A DNA stretch of 64,000 nt, taken from Enoplosus armatus. Its lineage: Eukaryota; Chordata; Actinopteri; Centrarchiformes; Enoplosidae. Below, piece by piece: positions 1 through 11,989 of this stretch. The translations under genes and the position numbers were made by a program. The stretch lies in the NCBI RefSeq assembly GCF_043641665.1, contig NC_092195.1, positions 20,333,774 through 20,397,773 of the forward strand, written 5' to 3'. How positions within the stretch are numbered: position 1 is the first letter of the stretch; every line of letters starts with the position of its first letter. The notes below the pieces were generated by a model. It made no database searches, was not told where the DNA came from, and saw only the letters and a program-made list of their open reading frames with translations.

Positions 1-1375
1 TTAGTATTTCCGTTTCTACTTTCTACTTCCACTTCACCGTATTTCAGAGGGAAATTATACATTTTTACTCCTTGATTGTTACTATTGCTATTATTATTAA
101 TATTGTAAATAGCTATATAATTGCTTTAGGCATGAAAACAAACAAAAAACATGATTTTCTGAAGCGGACACTGTTTTTTAATTATGATCCTCTACCGAAA
201 GGTTGAGATTTTACAGTCAAGATGCACTTTTAACAATCTGCAGGTTAGATTTGTCCCCATTAAAGTGAAATAAAAGAACATTTAAATGACACATTCTTTT
301 TAATGGACATTTTACATATTGCATAAATATAAAACATTCTTAAAGATGAATGAACAGAATAAAAAGGATTATTGTGTCTCCTTATCAGGAAGTGCATCGT
401 TACAGTGAACATGTCTGGGCCTTCTGCAGATGCAATGCTTATTTAGGCTGTTTGAGAGGTCTGTTGTTCCCTCCTGTGGAAGAAGGACTCATTCATTTTG
501 TGTGTAAATGATCTGCTGGTGAAGAAAAATCAACCTTAAATTGTCTTATAAATTGTAATTAATTAACTAATTGTTGTATCATCATCGTGCAAGCTACATC
601 TCACTGTAGGTAACCATAGCAACAACACTGATGCCTCAAGCCACAAAACCAGCAGATTTAACCAAAATGAATTACAACAAAGGAGTCGGCAGAGACAATA
701 CAGCATTCTGCGCCTCCATTATTTTCATATAACAGGACTTGAGGTCATTTTCTCCTCCCTCTGACAAAAGTTTTACCCGACAACAAAGTATTTTATTAAT
801 TCAGTTATCCGTTCAATTATATTGCCTATTTATGTACCAATATAAATCCCTAAATGTTGTTTGGTTGGAAAATACTTGATTCATGTTTTTGGCCTAAAAG
901 ATGTCAGATTTATAAAACATATATAATACTGTAAAAATCAGCCTGATAAATATCCATCATATGTGAGATTTTGACATGAACTTCCAGGATGCTGGTGCTG
1001 TTTTTTATTCCACTGGACACGATGTTGCATTTAACAGAATAAAATACTAGAAAACATCTCGACGATGAACCGTAAACTGTAAAGGGTTTTGGTGTCCGTC
1101 CATTAGAAGGATACAGTTCTGCACAACATTTGCATGTCCTCCCTGCTGTTGTGTGCAGGTGTGAGTCATGCTGCTGATGTGTGTTGACCTTGGTCCTGAA
1201 ACTTCCCTCCAGACTAATTTGTCCTCCAGAGCTCAAGAGCTGCAGCTGCAGGGGGCAACTTTAAACAGCTCTTTTCTACATGCACATGTAGTGTCATTCC
1301 TTCATATCGTATTTAAAATCATTCCCAGCCATTAACACACACAAACACACACACTGACATGGTGTTAATGCAGAA
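1..1375. other. AT-rich non-coding sequence, no gene seen
   Basis: Neither strand shows a convincing exon. The open frames (for example 910-1236 minus) have no domain character, no splice context and no codon bias. The stretch lies beyond the likely poly(A) site of the G-beta gene and is probably intergenic. Confidence 0.5.
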
Positions 1376-2338
1376 TTCTATGTTTATTAGAAAGATTTTC
1401 AACAAACATTTCGTCTTTTTACAGAGGAACTGCACAAGTGTAAAAGTACTACAAAATGCAGCTGAACCCAGGGGAGTAAAATAAAGTTGACAGGTCTTTA
1501 CAGAGTGTTTCACAGGTCAGACCGCCACCCGGCAGCCAGTCTCACAGCCTGCCGGCCCGGCTCCACCTCTCAACCTTCAGTCGTCTGGGTACATCGTGGG
1601 ATTTTCACGGTGAAACGGGGCAAACGGCAGCAGCCATCTTGGATCAAAGTCTGCTGGTCGTTAGCAGGGGACCCAAGATGGCAGCTCTCCCGTACACATA
1701 TACTCTGGATATGTGCAGCCACCCCAAAAAGAAAAAACAAAAGACACTGTACATCAACTCTCCATGCTAATGTGTTAAACTATAAAATACAAATAAATGT
1801 ACATATCAATCTTTCATCTAGATAAGTGCAGGGCTCTTTTACAGGTCAAAGACAATAAAAATAAATCTTATTTATCTAATAAGTCTTATTTTCAATATCC
1901 ACATGTTCTTTCTTTTTTTTTTTATTGTTAAAAATCTATATGTGTTTAATTGACTCAATTAGAGCTTATTTTCTGCTCGATAATCATTTTGAATAATGTG
2001 CTATTTTTTAAAATGTTTTTATGTTTTTCACTGGTTGAATCGTCTCGACAGCAATAAAACTCTCTTGTACGTACAGCGGGATGCATCGTGCTCTGTTTAC
2101 CTGATGCCATTTATACAACGTGACTCATTCGTGACCTCTCATATTTTGCATACATGAATGAGGAAGAAGTAGAGAGGGAGACAGAAAGAGAGGGAGATCT
2201 GCACCAAATATCCTCCATCCTCACTTGTCTCCCAGTTTCTTTTCCTCTCATCCTTTTCCTCCCCCTTTCCTCCTCTTCCTCTCCTCCTCCTCCTCCTCCT
2301 CCTCTCCATCTCCTAGTGTTTTCCTCCGCCGGGACGCC
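1376..2338 (-). other. probable 3' UTR of the G-beta gene
   Basis: This AT-rich non-coding stretch lies directly downstream of the stop codon of the minus-strand G-beta gene. Read on the minus strand it has AATAAA-type poly(A) signals at about 1920-1925 and at 1382-1387 (TTTATT on the plus strand). Which one is used, and so the true 3' end, is inferred and cannot be settled from sequence alone. Confidence 0.45.
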
Positions 2339-5300
2339 TCAGTTCCACAGTTTGAGGAAGCTGTCCCAGGATCCTGTGCAGACGCCCATACCGTCATCGG
2401 GGACGCCGGTGCAGCTCACCCTGTTGTCATGGCCGGACAGCACACCTGGAGGAGGAGAGGGGAGGAGACGTGAGGAGGAGAGGAGATGTGAGGAGAGAGG
2501 AGAGGTGAGGAGAGAGGAGAGAGGAGATGTGAGGAGAGAGGAGAGGAGACGTGAGGAGGAGAGGAGGAGAGGAGACGTGAGGAGAGAGGAGAGGTGAGGA
2601 GAGAGGAGAGAGGAGATGTGAGGAGAGAGGAGAGGAGACGTGAGGAGGAGAGGAGGAGAGGAGACGTGAGGAGGAGAGGAGGAGAGGAGATGTGAGGAGA
2701 GAGGAGAGGAGACGTGAGGAGGAGAGGAGATGTGAGGAGAGAGGAGAGGAGACGTGAGGAGGAGAGGAGATGTGAGGAGAGAGGAGAGGTGAGGAGAGAG
2801 GAGAGAGGAGAGGAGACGTGAGGAGGAGAGGAGGAGAGGAGACGTGAGGAGAGAGGAGATGTGAGGAGAGAGGAGAGGAGACGTGAGGAGGAGAGGAGGA
2901 GAGAGGAGAGGTGAGGAGGAGAGGAGACGTGAGGAGAGAGGAGATGTGAGGAGAGAGGAGGAGAGGTGAGGAGAGAGGAGAGAGGAGATGTGAGGAGAGA
3001 GGAGGAGAGGTGAGGAGGAGAGGAGGAGAGGAGAGAGGAGAGAGGAGAGGTGAGGAGGAGAGGAGGAGATGTGAGGAGAGAGGAGACGTGAGGAGAGAGG
3101 AGAGGTGAGGAGAGAGGAGAGGTGAGGAGAGAGGAGAGGTGAGGAGGAGAGGAGACGTGAGGAGAGAGGAGAGGAGACGTGAGGAGGAGAGGAGGAGAGG
3201 AGACGTGAGGAGAGAGGAGATGTGAGGAGAGAGGAGAGGAGACGTGAGGAGGAGAGGAGGAGAGGAGACGTGAGGAGAGAGGAGATGTGAGGAGAGAGGA
3301 GAGGAGACGTGAGGAGGAGAGGAGGAGAGGAGATGTGAGGAGAGAGGAGAGGAGACGTGAGGAGAGAGGAGAGAGGAGAGGTGAGGAGGAGAGGAGGAGA
3401 GGAGACGTGAGGAGAGAGGAGATGTGAGGAGAGAGGAGAGGAGACGTGAGGAGGAGAGGAGGAGAGGAGACGTGAGGAGAGAGGAGATGTGAGGAGAGAG
3501 GAGAGGAGACGTGAGGAGGAGAGGAGAGAGGAGAGGTGAGGAGAGAGGAGAGAGGAGAGGAGACGTGAGGAGAGAGGAGAGAGGAGACGTGAGGAGAGAG
3601 GAGAGAGGAGAGAGGAGAGGTGACGTGAGGAGGAGAGGAGGAGAGAGGAGAGAGGAGAGGAGACGTGAGGAGAGAGGAGAGAGGAGAGGTGAGGAGGAGA
3701 GGAGACGTGAGGAGAGAGGAGAGGTGAGGAGGAGAGGAGAGAGGAGAGGAGAGGAAACGTGAGGAGAGAGGAGAGGTGAGGAGGAGAGGACACGTGAGGA
3801 GAGAGGAGAGGTGAGGAGAGAGGAGAGAGGAGAGGAGAGGAGGAGAGGAGACGTGAGGAGGAGAGGAGGAGAGGAGAGGTGAGGAGAGAGGAGAGAGGAG
3901 AGGTGAGGAGAGAGGAGATGTGAGGAGAGAGGAGAGAGGAGAGGTGAGGAGAGAGGAGGAGAGGAGATGTGAGGAGAGAGGAGAGAGGAGAGGTGAGGAG
4001 AGAGGAGAGAGGAGAGGTGAGGAGAGAGGAGATGTGAGGAGAGAGGAGAGAGGAGAGAGGAGGAGAGAGGAGAGAGTATGCAAAATAAAGGAATGAAAGT
4101 AAAGGAAAAGAACCAAAAGACAGGAAAGAGAAGGACAGAAAAGGAAGCAGATGAGAGGGAAAAGAACAGGAAGGAAAGAAAAAAGGAAAAGAGAAAAAGG
4201 AAAAGAGAAAAAGGAAAAGAGAAAAAGGAAAAGAGAAAAAGGAAAAGAGAAAAAGGAAGAGAGGCGAGGAATGAAATGAAAAGTGAAAGGGAAGGAGAGG
4301 AAGAAGAGGAAGGATGGAAATGAAAGAAAGCAACGATAAAGGAGAGACTTTTGTTCTCGTTCCCACTGAGTCGCTGCTCATTTGTGTTTAATAGATTTGA
4401 GTAGATTTAAAAATGTGTGAAATGTTAAAAGGACGAAGCAGCTGTTTCCTGTTGGAGGAAGACGTCCTTTTCTTTTTCTAATAATGCAGTTAACATACAG
4501 AGCAGCAGCGCCACCTACCTGCAACCACTTTTATTCTATTCATTACACAGTTCATCAAGCCAATTCTTATATTTCAGAAGTCAGGTTCTTTCATTATCGA
4601 TGGTTTTCTCTCCCTGAGCGATCACATGATCAGAGTTTGTCTCTGTCCTTCCTGACACGAACATTAACCCCCCCCCTCTGAAACCTCTACATCTGGAGCC
4701 TCTTCACATCGCTCCTGTTTGTGGGTGTAAATGAAGCTTCGATGAAGGTAGACCTTTAACAGACTGTAGTTCTTTATAAACCATGATAGACTGGTGTTTT
4801 ATCTTCAAATACAGAATAAATTAAAAACACTCACCAACTTTCTCTCCCTTCAGTGAGTCCCAGATGTGGCAGTTGAAGTCGTCGTAGCCGGCAAAGATAA
4901 GGCGGCCTGAGTTGGAGAGAGCCAAAGACGTGACGCCGGCGTTCAGGCTGGTGTCCTGGTAGCCGATCACCTCCTGGTCGGAGCGCAGGTCGTACATCTT
5001 GCAGCTGCAGTCGTCGGAGCCTGTGACGATGGTGTTACCGCCGGGGAAGAACTGAGGCAGAAGAAGAAGAAGAAGAAGAAGAAGAAAAGGACAGTTTGTG
5101 TTTATATATATGAGTGGTGACGATTTAAATAACGGACTCAGCAGAAGAAAACATCTGTTAAACTTTTGTTATCCTGTCTACTTATACAGAGGCTGCTCTG
5201 CACAAACGCTCGTATCTAATGACAAATTATTATGAAAAACAACTTCCTGTATTAGTGTTACCAAAAAAACAAAAGCTGGTTAGTTACAGGCACAGTTATG

Positions 5301-5711
5301 TAATTATGTTAGAGGGTCACAAAGGTGTGGTACTCAATCATTTACTTCTGTAAAAGTGCAAACGTATTAACATCAAAATATACTGTAAGTACCAGAAGTA
5401 AGTACTCATTATGCAGAATAACATTTTCATAATGATATATATTATATTATTGGATTATAATTATTGATAAACTGTTATAAACTGCTGGGTAGCTTAGTCT
5501 ATAGTTTTGTATTAATACTCTGAATCTGCAACATAAAATGGAAATACTACTTGAGTACAATACTTGAGTAAATGTACTTTAGCACGTCCCAAAGCCAGTG
5601 CAAACATTCAGAAAACATCCACATAAGCAATGATAGAAACTAACAAAAAGAATAATTTGCTTGTACTTTGAGATCATACGGAGTTTAGTATAACAAACAA
5701 GACAGGTATAA

Positions 5712-5745
<34 letters not shown>

Positions 5746-8700
5746 CGGGACGGCGGGTGGGATCCTCACGTTGATGGCGTTGATGTCGCTGGTGTGTCCA
5801 GAGAAGGTCTGCTTGCAGGTCCCTTCCCTCAGGTCCCACAGCTTGGCCAGAGAGTCACAGGCTCCAGAGATGAAGGTGTTCATGTCGGGGGAGAGAGCCA
5901 GCGACATGCAGTCTCCAATGTGGTTGGTGAAGATGATCTTCTGCTTGCCAGTCTCCAGGTCCCACAGACAGCTGGAGAGCAGAGGAAGAGGAAGAGCGTT
6001 ATAGATGAAGGAGTGCGCGGAAAAGAAAGAATGAAAGGATCCGGTCTTATTATCACTGGGTCTCATTGGATCGGGTCTGGCCCCTTTGGATCAGGTTTCT
6101 TTTTTGTGTGAAAACTGATTCATGGATGCTGGTTTTTGGGAGGTTTTCCTCGATTCCATTTCGTATCTGATCCAAAATTTAAGATCTGTGAAAACCTCTA
6201 TTTCATGTTTTATGCATTTCAGTGTCATGTTTAGTGACAAGAAACAAAAATGATCACTAAAAAAAACACAAGATTTGATTGGCTGTACGGAAACACGGTC
6301 TGTATCTACGAATACTTGAGGGGGGGGGGCGCCGTCGTGAAACCAAAGGACACCACAGGACAAGTGATGGGCTTTAATTAAATTTAATTTAAAGTGTATT
6401 GGGAAACAAACTTGTCAGCAGTGAGCCATAGTCAGTGGAGCTGCTTTGGATTAAACATCTGGCCACTTTTCCTCTAGAAACATGACAGTTTGCAGCTGTT
6501 TGCAGCTGTTTGCAGCGGCACTGTAGTCCATTTTGCTCACCATGTATTCTAGGCGAAGGCAAAATGATCAATGATAAACTCACCAGGTGGTGTCACCAGA
6601 GGCTGTCAGGATCTCAGTGTCGCTGAGGAAACGGCAGCAAGACAGGTAACCTGGGTGGGACGGAGAGAAATAGTTTTATATCCATGTCAATTCACCTTTT
6701 TTCACGCTTTTATATGACATAAACTTCATTTTGATGTTTATATTTTCATCCATTCAAGGACGCAAAATGGCGCCGGTGAGTGTCATCCTCACCTGTGTGT
6801 GCGTCCAGCTCCCTGAGGGTCTTGGGGCTGGCGGCCTTGATGTTGTACACTGTGCACATGTTATCCAGACCACCGCTGGCCACCAGGTTACCAGAGGGGG
6901 CGAAGGCGACACTCATCACCCAGGCTGACTTTAGTGGGACGGCAACCAACTGGGAAGCAGAAATTTAGTTTAGTTTAACAACATATGCTTCACATATGAG
7001 GGAATAAACTGCATGTTTTAAGCTGACATTTAAAACCAGTCAGTCTGCCCACCATGATTTCATTCCTGACAAGCTGGAAACGTTAAACCATCACTGGATA
7101 CTTAACTCACCACTGAAATCCAGACTAATCTAATTATTTGAGGATTAGAGGCAGAATGTTTAATCTAACCCAGCCAATCACAGGCTCCGTTCAACTCCTT
7201 TAACTATGAAACTGATTGTCAGGATCGAAGAATCACTAAATAAAACTAGTAAAGAAAGTCTTTTCGCAGGTTTTTCTGTTTCTTAGCTGCAGCGTAGCAA
7301 GAACGCTGCCTCACCAGCATGCGACAGTTAATAGTCTAATACATGATAAAATACAATATCATTAGTATAAACATATATATATGTATATATATATAATATA
7401 ACACAGGGTGTGTGGATCGTACCTTGTTCCCTGTGAAGGTGTCCCAGATGAGAAGCTTGCCATCCTGTGATGCGCTGACCATTTGCCTGTGAGAGAGATG
7501 ATTCACTGTGTTTGAAGAAGGTGACTCAAAGAATTAATAATAATTCTATAATATATATAATATATATAATAATAATGCCACTGTCGCCTGTTACAGCTCA
7601 TCATCATCATCATCATCATCTTTTTAAACTCCATACTTGTTGTTGGAGACAAACCTACAAACCTAAACCTAAAAATAATCTGACAGGTGAATAAACACAC
7701 AGCAGCCATGATAGATTATTACTGAGCTTCCACATTTAAAACTGCCCACGAGGCTGTAGCTATCTGGGCTAGTTGGCTAACCAGTTAGCGTGACCTGCCA
7801 ACAACCTGAATGCCATTGTAAAAAAAAAAAAGAAGAAGAAGAAACTGTCAAAGCTGAAGGTGCAGCAGAGGAATCGAGGGACCAAAGAACTGTTTCTGCC
7901 ATCTTGTATAACGGGCCTTTCAACACGTCACAGAAAAGCACAAGTAAATAATAAAGTTAGTGATGGCTGAATTCCATTTAGCTGCCCCAGTTTCAGGATC
8001 CTGGTATTGTGCATGCTGTCACACAGTCATGGCCAGCGACATGCATTATATTAAAGGATTTTATAACTGTGATGTGCAGCGGACGACCTCCTGTCCACCT
8101 CCTCGTCCTCACCTGGAGTCAGCTGACCAGTGCATGGCATAGATTTTAGCCAGGTGACCCTTGAGGGTCTTCCTGAGCTTCAGCTGGACTCGGCCCACTG
8201 CAGTCGCGCTCCCTGCTGCTGCTGTCAGGCTGCCGTCGTTCACAGCCTTGCGGGCCGCCTGGTGGACACACAGGGGATTACATGTTGGGGAGAAAGCGCA
8301 GAGAGGAGACACAAGACAAGAGAAAGGAAGGTAGACTCCACTTAGATGGGTTAGCCCCCCCAAATTTACCCCCAACCTGCAGTTTGAAGTAGAGATAATT
8401 AATATTATGTTATGCAGGCTCAATCTTTCATCTTTTCACCTGCGTTCAGGTGACCCTGCAGAACAACTTAGCATGCTGCTGTAAGTCATTTAAAGGCGTT
8501 AAGTTCAGTGGTACTGCGAGCAAAAGTGATAGAAACAGTACTAGTACTAGTAATAGTAGTACTCTTTTTAGTGATAGCACACAGTAACCTTACTGGTGGT
8601 CAGCAGCAGTTGGCAGTAATAGTACTAGTGGTAGTAGTAATAGTATTAGCTAACAAAGCTTATTTTACCTGCTGTCACTGCTCAGTGAGAACCATGTATG

Positions 8701-8970
8701 TATTTTCCTGTAAACTGAAAGATGAACTGTTTCCGACTTCTTAAACTAAATGAACCCTTTTAAAACCCACTGGTTTATCTGATGATGCGTTCCTACAAAG
8801 GCTGTGTTTGGATATACGTGTTTTGTGTAATCGATGCTTCCACAGATTTGAATAACCCTCAACAGGAAGTGCTGTATGTTTCACCCGAGGGAGGTGCTCA
8901 CCTCAATCTGTGCACGGAGGCCATCGCACTCCTTTTTCAGTGCATCCATTTCAGCTTTCTCAGCTGCCAT
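2339..8970 (-). CDS. gnb3: guanine nucleotide-binding protein subunit beta-3 (cone transducin beta), 8 coding exons
   Basis: G-beta subunit: a WD40 propeller that pairs with G-gamma and G-alpha at the membrane. Beta-3 is the cone-photoreceptor and ON-bipolar form. Exons on the minus strand, in transcription order: 8902-8970, 8113-8258, 7423-7486, 6793-6949, 6584-6650, 5770-5971, 4835-5051, 2339-2445. They total 1029 nt (342 aa plus stop), all with GT/AG borders and matching phases. The N-terminal helix starts [15 protein letters not shown] repeats follow, with the hallmarks [44 protein letters not shown] and the end [10 protein letters not shown]. The segment [11 protein letters not shown]...FISGACD resembles GNB3 more than GNB1, 2 or 4. 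Divergent points include Cys for the usual Ala in GDTTCCLWD. The gnb3a/gnb3b paralog is not resolved. Mammalian beta is 340 aa. The start has a good context (gccATGG), and a non-coding 5' exon probably lies upstream. Confidence 0.93.
2447..4077. repeat. purine-only GAGGA/GAGACG minisatellite in the last gnb3 intron
   Basis: About 1.6 kb is built almost only from variants of gaggagagaggagagg, gaggagacgtgag and gagatgtgag. The plus strand is nearly all purine and the minus (transcribed-sense) strand nearly all pyrimidine. It begins at the splice acceptor of the last gnb3 exon, so it supplies that exon's pyrimidine tract. The long open frames across it are low-complexity artefacts. Such homopurine tracts can form triplex DNA, but here that is only inferred. 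Confidence 0.95.
4078..4325. repeat. A-rich purine repeat (aaaaaggaaaagag units)
   Basis: This continues the purine tract but with a different, A-rich composition. A 14-bp unit, aaaaaggaaaagag, repeats in tandem at about 4190-4258. It lies inside the last gnb3 intron. I see no coding content. Confidence 0.85.
5060..5082. repeat. (AGA)n microsatellite next to a splice acceptor
   Basis: A short (aga)n tract follows immediately after exon 7 of gnb3. On the sense strand it is a (TCT)n pyrimidine tract feeding the acceptor of exon 4835-5051. Confidence 0.8.
5330..5585. repeat. dispersed fish repeat (aagtactcattatgcag type)
   Basis: This AT-rich stretch has the words aagtactcattatgcagaata and tacttgagtaaatgtactt. 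A second related copy lies at 25843-26262 in this window. From memory this is a common interspersed repeat of percomorph genomes. I do not assign it a family name. Confidence 0.55.
5714..5743. repeat. (GT)n microsatellite
   Basis: An uninterrupted dinucleotide GT run in a gnb3 intron, just downstream of the donor of exon 5770-5971. Confidence 0.95.
8510..8650. repeat. tagtac/agtaat-rich simple repeat in gnb3 intron 1
   Basis: Degenerate repeats of agtactagtaatagtag occur at about 8536-8565 and again at about 8615-8650, within the first gnb3 coding intron. The open frame over this stretch is a by-product of the repeat. Confidence 0.6.
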
Positions 8971-8989
8971 GGCGACGGTTCCTAGGGGA

Positions 8990-11654
8990 TGTTACTGACG
9001 GAAAACGAAAACTGTCACTGCGAAACAGGGAAGAGATAGAAAAGGAGAGGATGGGAATAAAGAGGAGAACGACAGAATAATTAGATTGACCTTGAGGAAC
9101 AGTTGGTGAGACACAGTGAACTCCTGAAGGAATTTACTGCCTCTGGTGAATAATGTGGTCCCAGTTCGGATGTGAGACCATTGCTGTCAAAATCCTTGTG
9201 TTACAGGCTTGATCCTGCATTGCAGTCCAGTCCAGGTACACAAAGATCCACAGAACAGGCTGTGCATCACTCAGTGACCCTGATACCTTGATCTGGAACA
9301 CTTGGGCTGCTGTTACACCATCAAGTCTAGAGCAAAGATTAGACAAATACCTGAGGTTTTATCCCCCCCTAAACCAAAGTTGTAATACTGTTAGCTCTCG
9401 TCCTGGTCCAGCTATGACGTACAGAGTGTGAAGGGCGGGGGAGATGAGGAGGAACAAATACTGTACGTGGAGGAACGAAACAAGGAAAAAAGAAAGGCTG
9501 AAAAGAAGATCGCGAGGAAAGAATCAAATGAGGGAAAGAGCTAAAGGAGAGGAGAGAAGAAGGGAGAGAGGTGTGAATAAGTTAGGATGGAAGTGAACTA
9601 ACTTAGACTTTTGTATCAGTACATTTCTGAAGGAGTTTTAATGTTCAATATAAAAGTTGAAATAAATCCAAATAACAAATCTCCTCTTTATGTTTTATTA
9701 ACAGACGCTGACGCTTTAATTCAAGTTAAAGTTGCATCAGAATTTTCCTCTTTGTGCTTTGTGATTCTCATTTTGAGAGAAACTCCGGCTCTGTAAAGCA
9801 TTTTTGTCCATATTTTCTTTTATGATCAGTTTTGTAAAATCAGCTTAACATTTTTCAAACATCACGGCCATGCAACAGAAACCGTGTTTCTAATATCTAA
9901 CGTATGAAAACATTCGACTCCCGGTATTAAATGTCCTCATTGTCTTTTCTAACTGACTGGTTCCTTTACTGTAATATCATTTTCAGAAGCCCTGCGTGCA
10001 GCAGTTCACAGTGTGTGCCTAATACTCTGTAATAGGATACTGACGTCTAATTTAACACCAGCTACCTGCGAGCATGACTCTGCTCATCGCCAAGGAAACT
10101 CTTTTAAAAGTAAAAACGCTGCTCCTCCACAAATGAGGAAAACATGAATGAAAATCAATAAAAGACAATTCCAAGAGTATCATTCCATACTGATATTTAG
10201 ACAAAGACAACAGGCAATGCATGGTGGATAAAACGCAAAACTGAATTCTATATTTTACACAAAATGAACAAGGATAAGTTTATATAATACTATATATGCA
10301 CACACATATATATATATATATATACTAATTTGCACCAGCAAATATGTGAAGTATGTCAGACCGGGAAAATAAAAACCTTTAGAGATGATGACACGATTAG
10401 AAAATTAACCATCAATTAATCGTGAGGATTCGCAGCTTTTTTTTTCTGTTTTCTATCTTTGCACATTTAATACATTTAAGTTTCAAAATGTTCAGTGGGT
10501 GAAAGACGCAATCCGCCGATGTCACCTTGACAAATTGTGATAGACTATTTTCTGACTGAACACGGAAACACTGATCCAAAGAATCATCGCAGATGTAAAG
10601 TTGTAGCCCTTCATGTGTGTCCTGATCCATTTAACAGTAGACATGAAGGTTTAGGACGTGACCTACGTGCAGCACAGGTAGCAGCTTGAACCTGTGACAG
10701 GATGCAGGATGGAGGGTGGAGGATATGGGAGGGGCAGTGGTGGTGGTTGGGGGTTTGCTACAGGGCTTTAAATCCCGGGCAGGAGATCTTATGGGAAGCT
10801 TTACCGGTCAAATCTCCTGTCATCCGATTACTGACTGCTCTTTACCTCCGGATCAGAGAGACGGGGGGTGATGTGGACGGTGAAGATGTGGAGGCTCTGT
10901 TGTAGTCACACATCAGCAGCTCCTCCTCGACTGTCCCATTCTCTCCCAAAACATAAACGTATCTACTCTCATGTGAAACCATTTTCTAGAGTTAAAAATG
11001 ATCTGCTAAAGTCAAGAAACATTTTTTGTCCTGGAGAAAGACAAAACCCTACAACCCTCTAATAGCAACCGCAGAAGTGCAGACAAAGAGAGCTGGAAGA
11101 GGTTTGGCCTTGTGTGATAGATCAGGCTGCAGCTTACTGCTGCCACACCTGAGGCACCAATCCTCTTTAGCAGCTTCCCTACAATCCAAAGATCACCTTC
11201 AGAGGGTTTAAGGAATCATTGCATTGGATGCAGTCTTACACAGGACTGACATTATTCTATCACTCGCAGGAAATCAATGCTTGAAGATGCCTTTAGGAAT
11301 ATTAGGAGTGGAGAAGCCTTCTTGCATGAAAAATGGCTGCTGAATTTTAGTGAATATTAAAGGAAAGCTCGTGCTTCTCCAAAACCACTGCAAATGCACA
11401 AACTGCAGCAGCGGCTACATTTCATGGTTTGCAGGCGGCCAGAAGATCCTTAATAATATAATATATAATATATATAATATAAGTTTCCCATCAAAACCCT
11501 ACGTTGCACATTGAAGCAAAAGTCCAATTCCTGTTTGTCAAATCTCACAAAAGCAAAAAAAATCCACTTCCTTTGATGCAGCATTTCATTCTCCAACAGC
11601 AGAGACAGCACCTGAAGACAGAGCAACTACAGAAGCATAAAAGAAGAAACTCAC
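8990..11654. other. gnb3 5' intron or upstream sequence, no coding exon seen
   Basis: No exon with domain character was found on either strand. A (TA)n tract lies near 10307-10325 and an ataatata-rich stretch near 11453-11482. Just before the gnb3 start codon the minus strand offers AG acceptors (for example at about 9000), so this stretch is probably an intron that separates a non-coding first exon from the first coding exon. Confidence 0.4.
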
Positions 11655-11850
11655 CTTTTCCACTCACAGCGTGGTCCCTTCTCTTCCTTCTGCACCTGTG
11701 CAGCTCCTGGTCCCAGACACCTCCGGCTCTGCCTTCCCCTTTCAGCTTTTTTAGATTCCACAATCCCAAAGGTGCACAAATCTGCTGGCTGGCTCCTCCG
11801 ACGCTCTCCCCCGGCAGACTGATAGCAGCTTACTTGTGAGAAACTCTCTC
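11655..11850 (-). other. candidate non-coding 5' exon of gnb3
   Basis: On the minus strand a consensus donor (AAAG then gtgagt) sits at 11649-11655, downstream of a GC-richer block and a GA-rich tract at about 11940-11985. The position fits a 5' UTR exon of gnb3. This is only a splice-signal argument and no transcript evidence is available. Confidence 0.25.
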
Positions 11851-11989
11851 TTTCTCTGTCCCTTCCTCCACAGTGAAGAACAGATGAGGATTGGAGGGGA
11901 TGAAGGAGATAAGGGATGAAGGGATAAAGCTCAAAGATGGAAATAGAGAGGGAAGGAGAAGGAGAGAGAGAGAGAGAGACTGGGAGAGG

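Noticed and set aside
2339..4381. Open frames of 680 and 566 residues rich in Ser/Leu/Pro on the minus strand
   Set aside because: They are by-products of the GAGGA minisatellite. Only the first 35 codons at the 2339 end belong to a real exon (gnb3 last exon).
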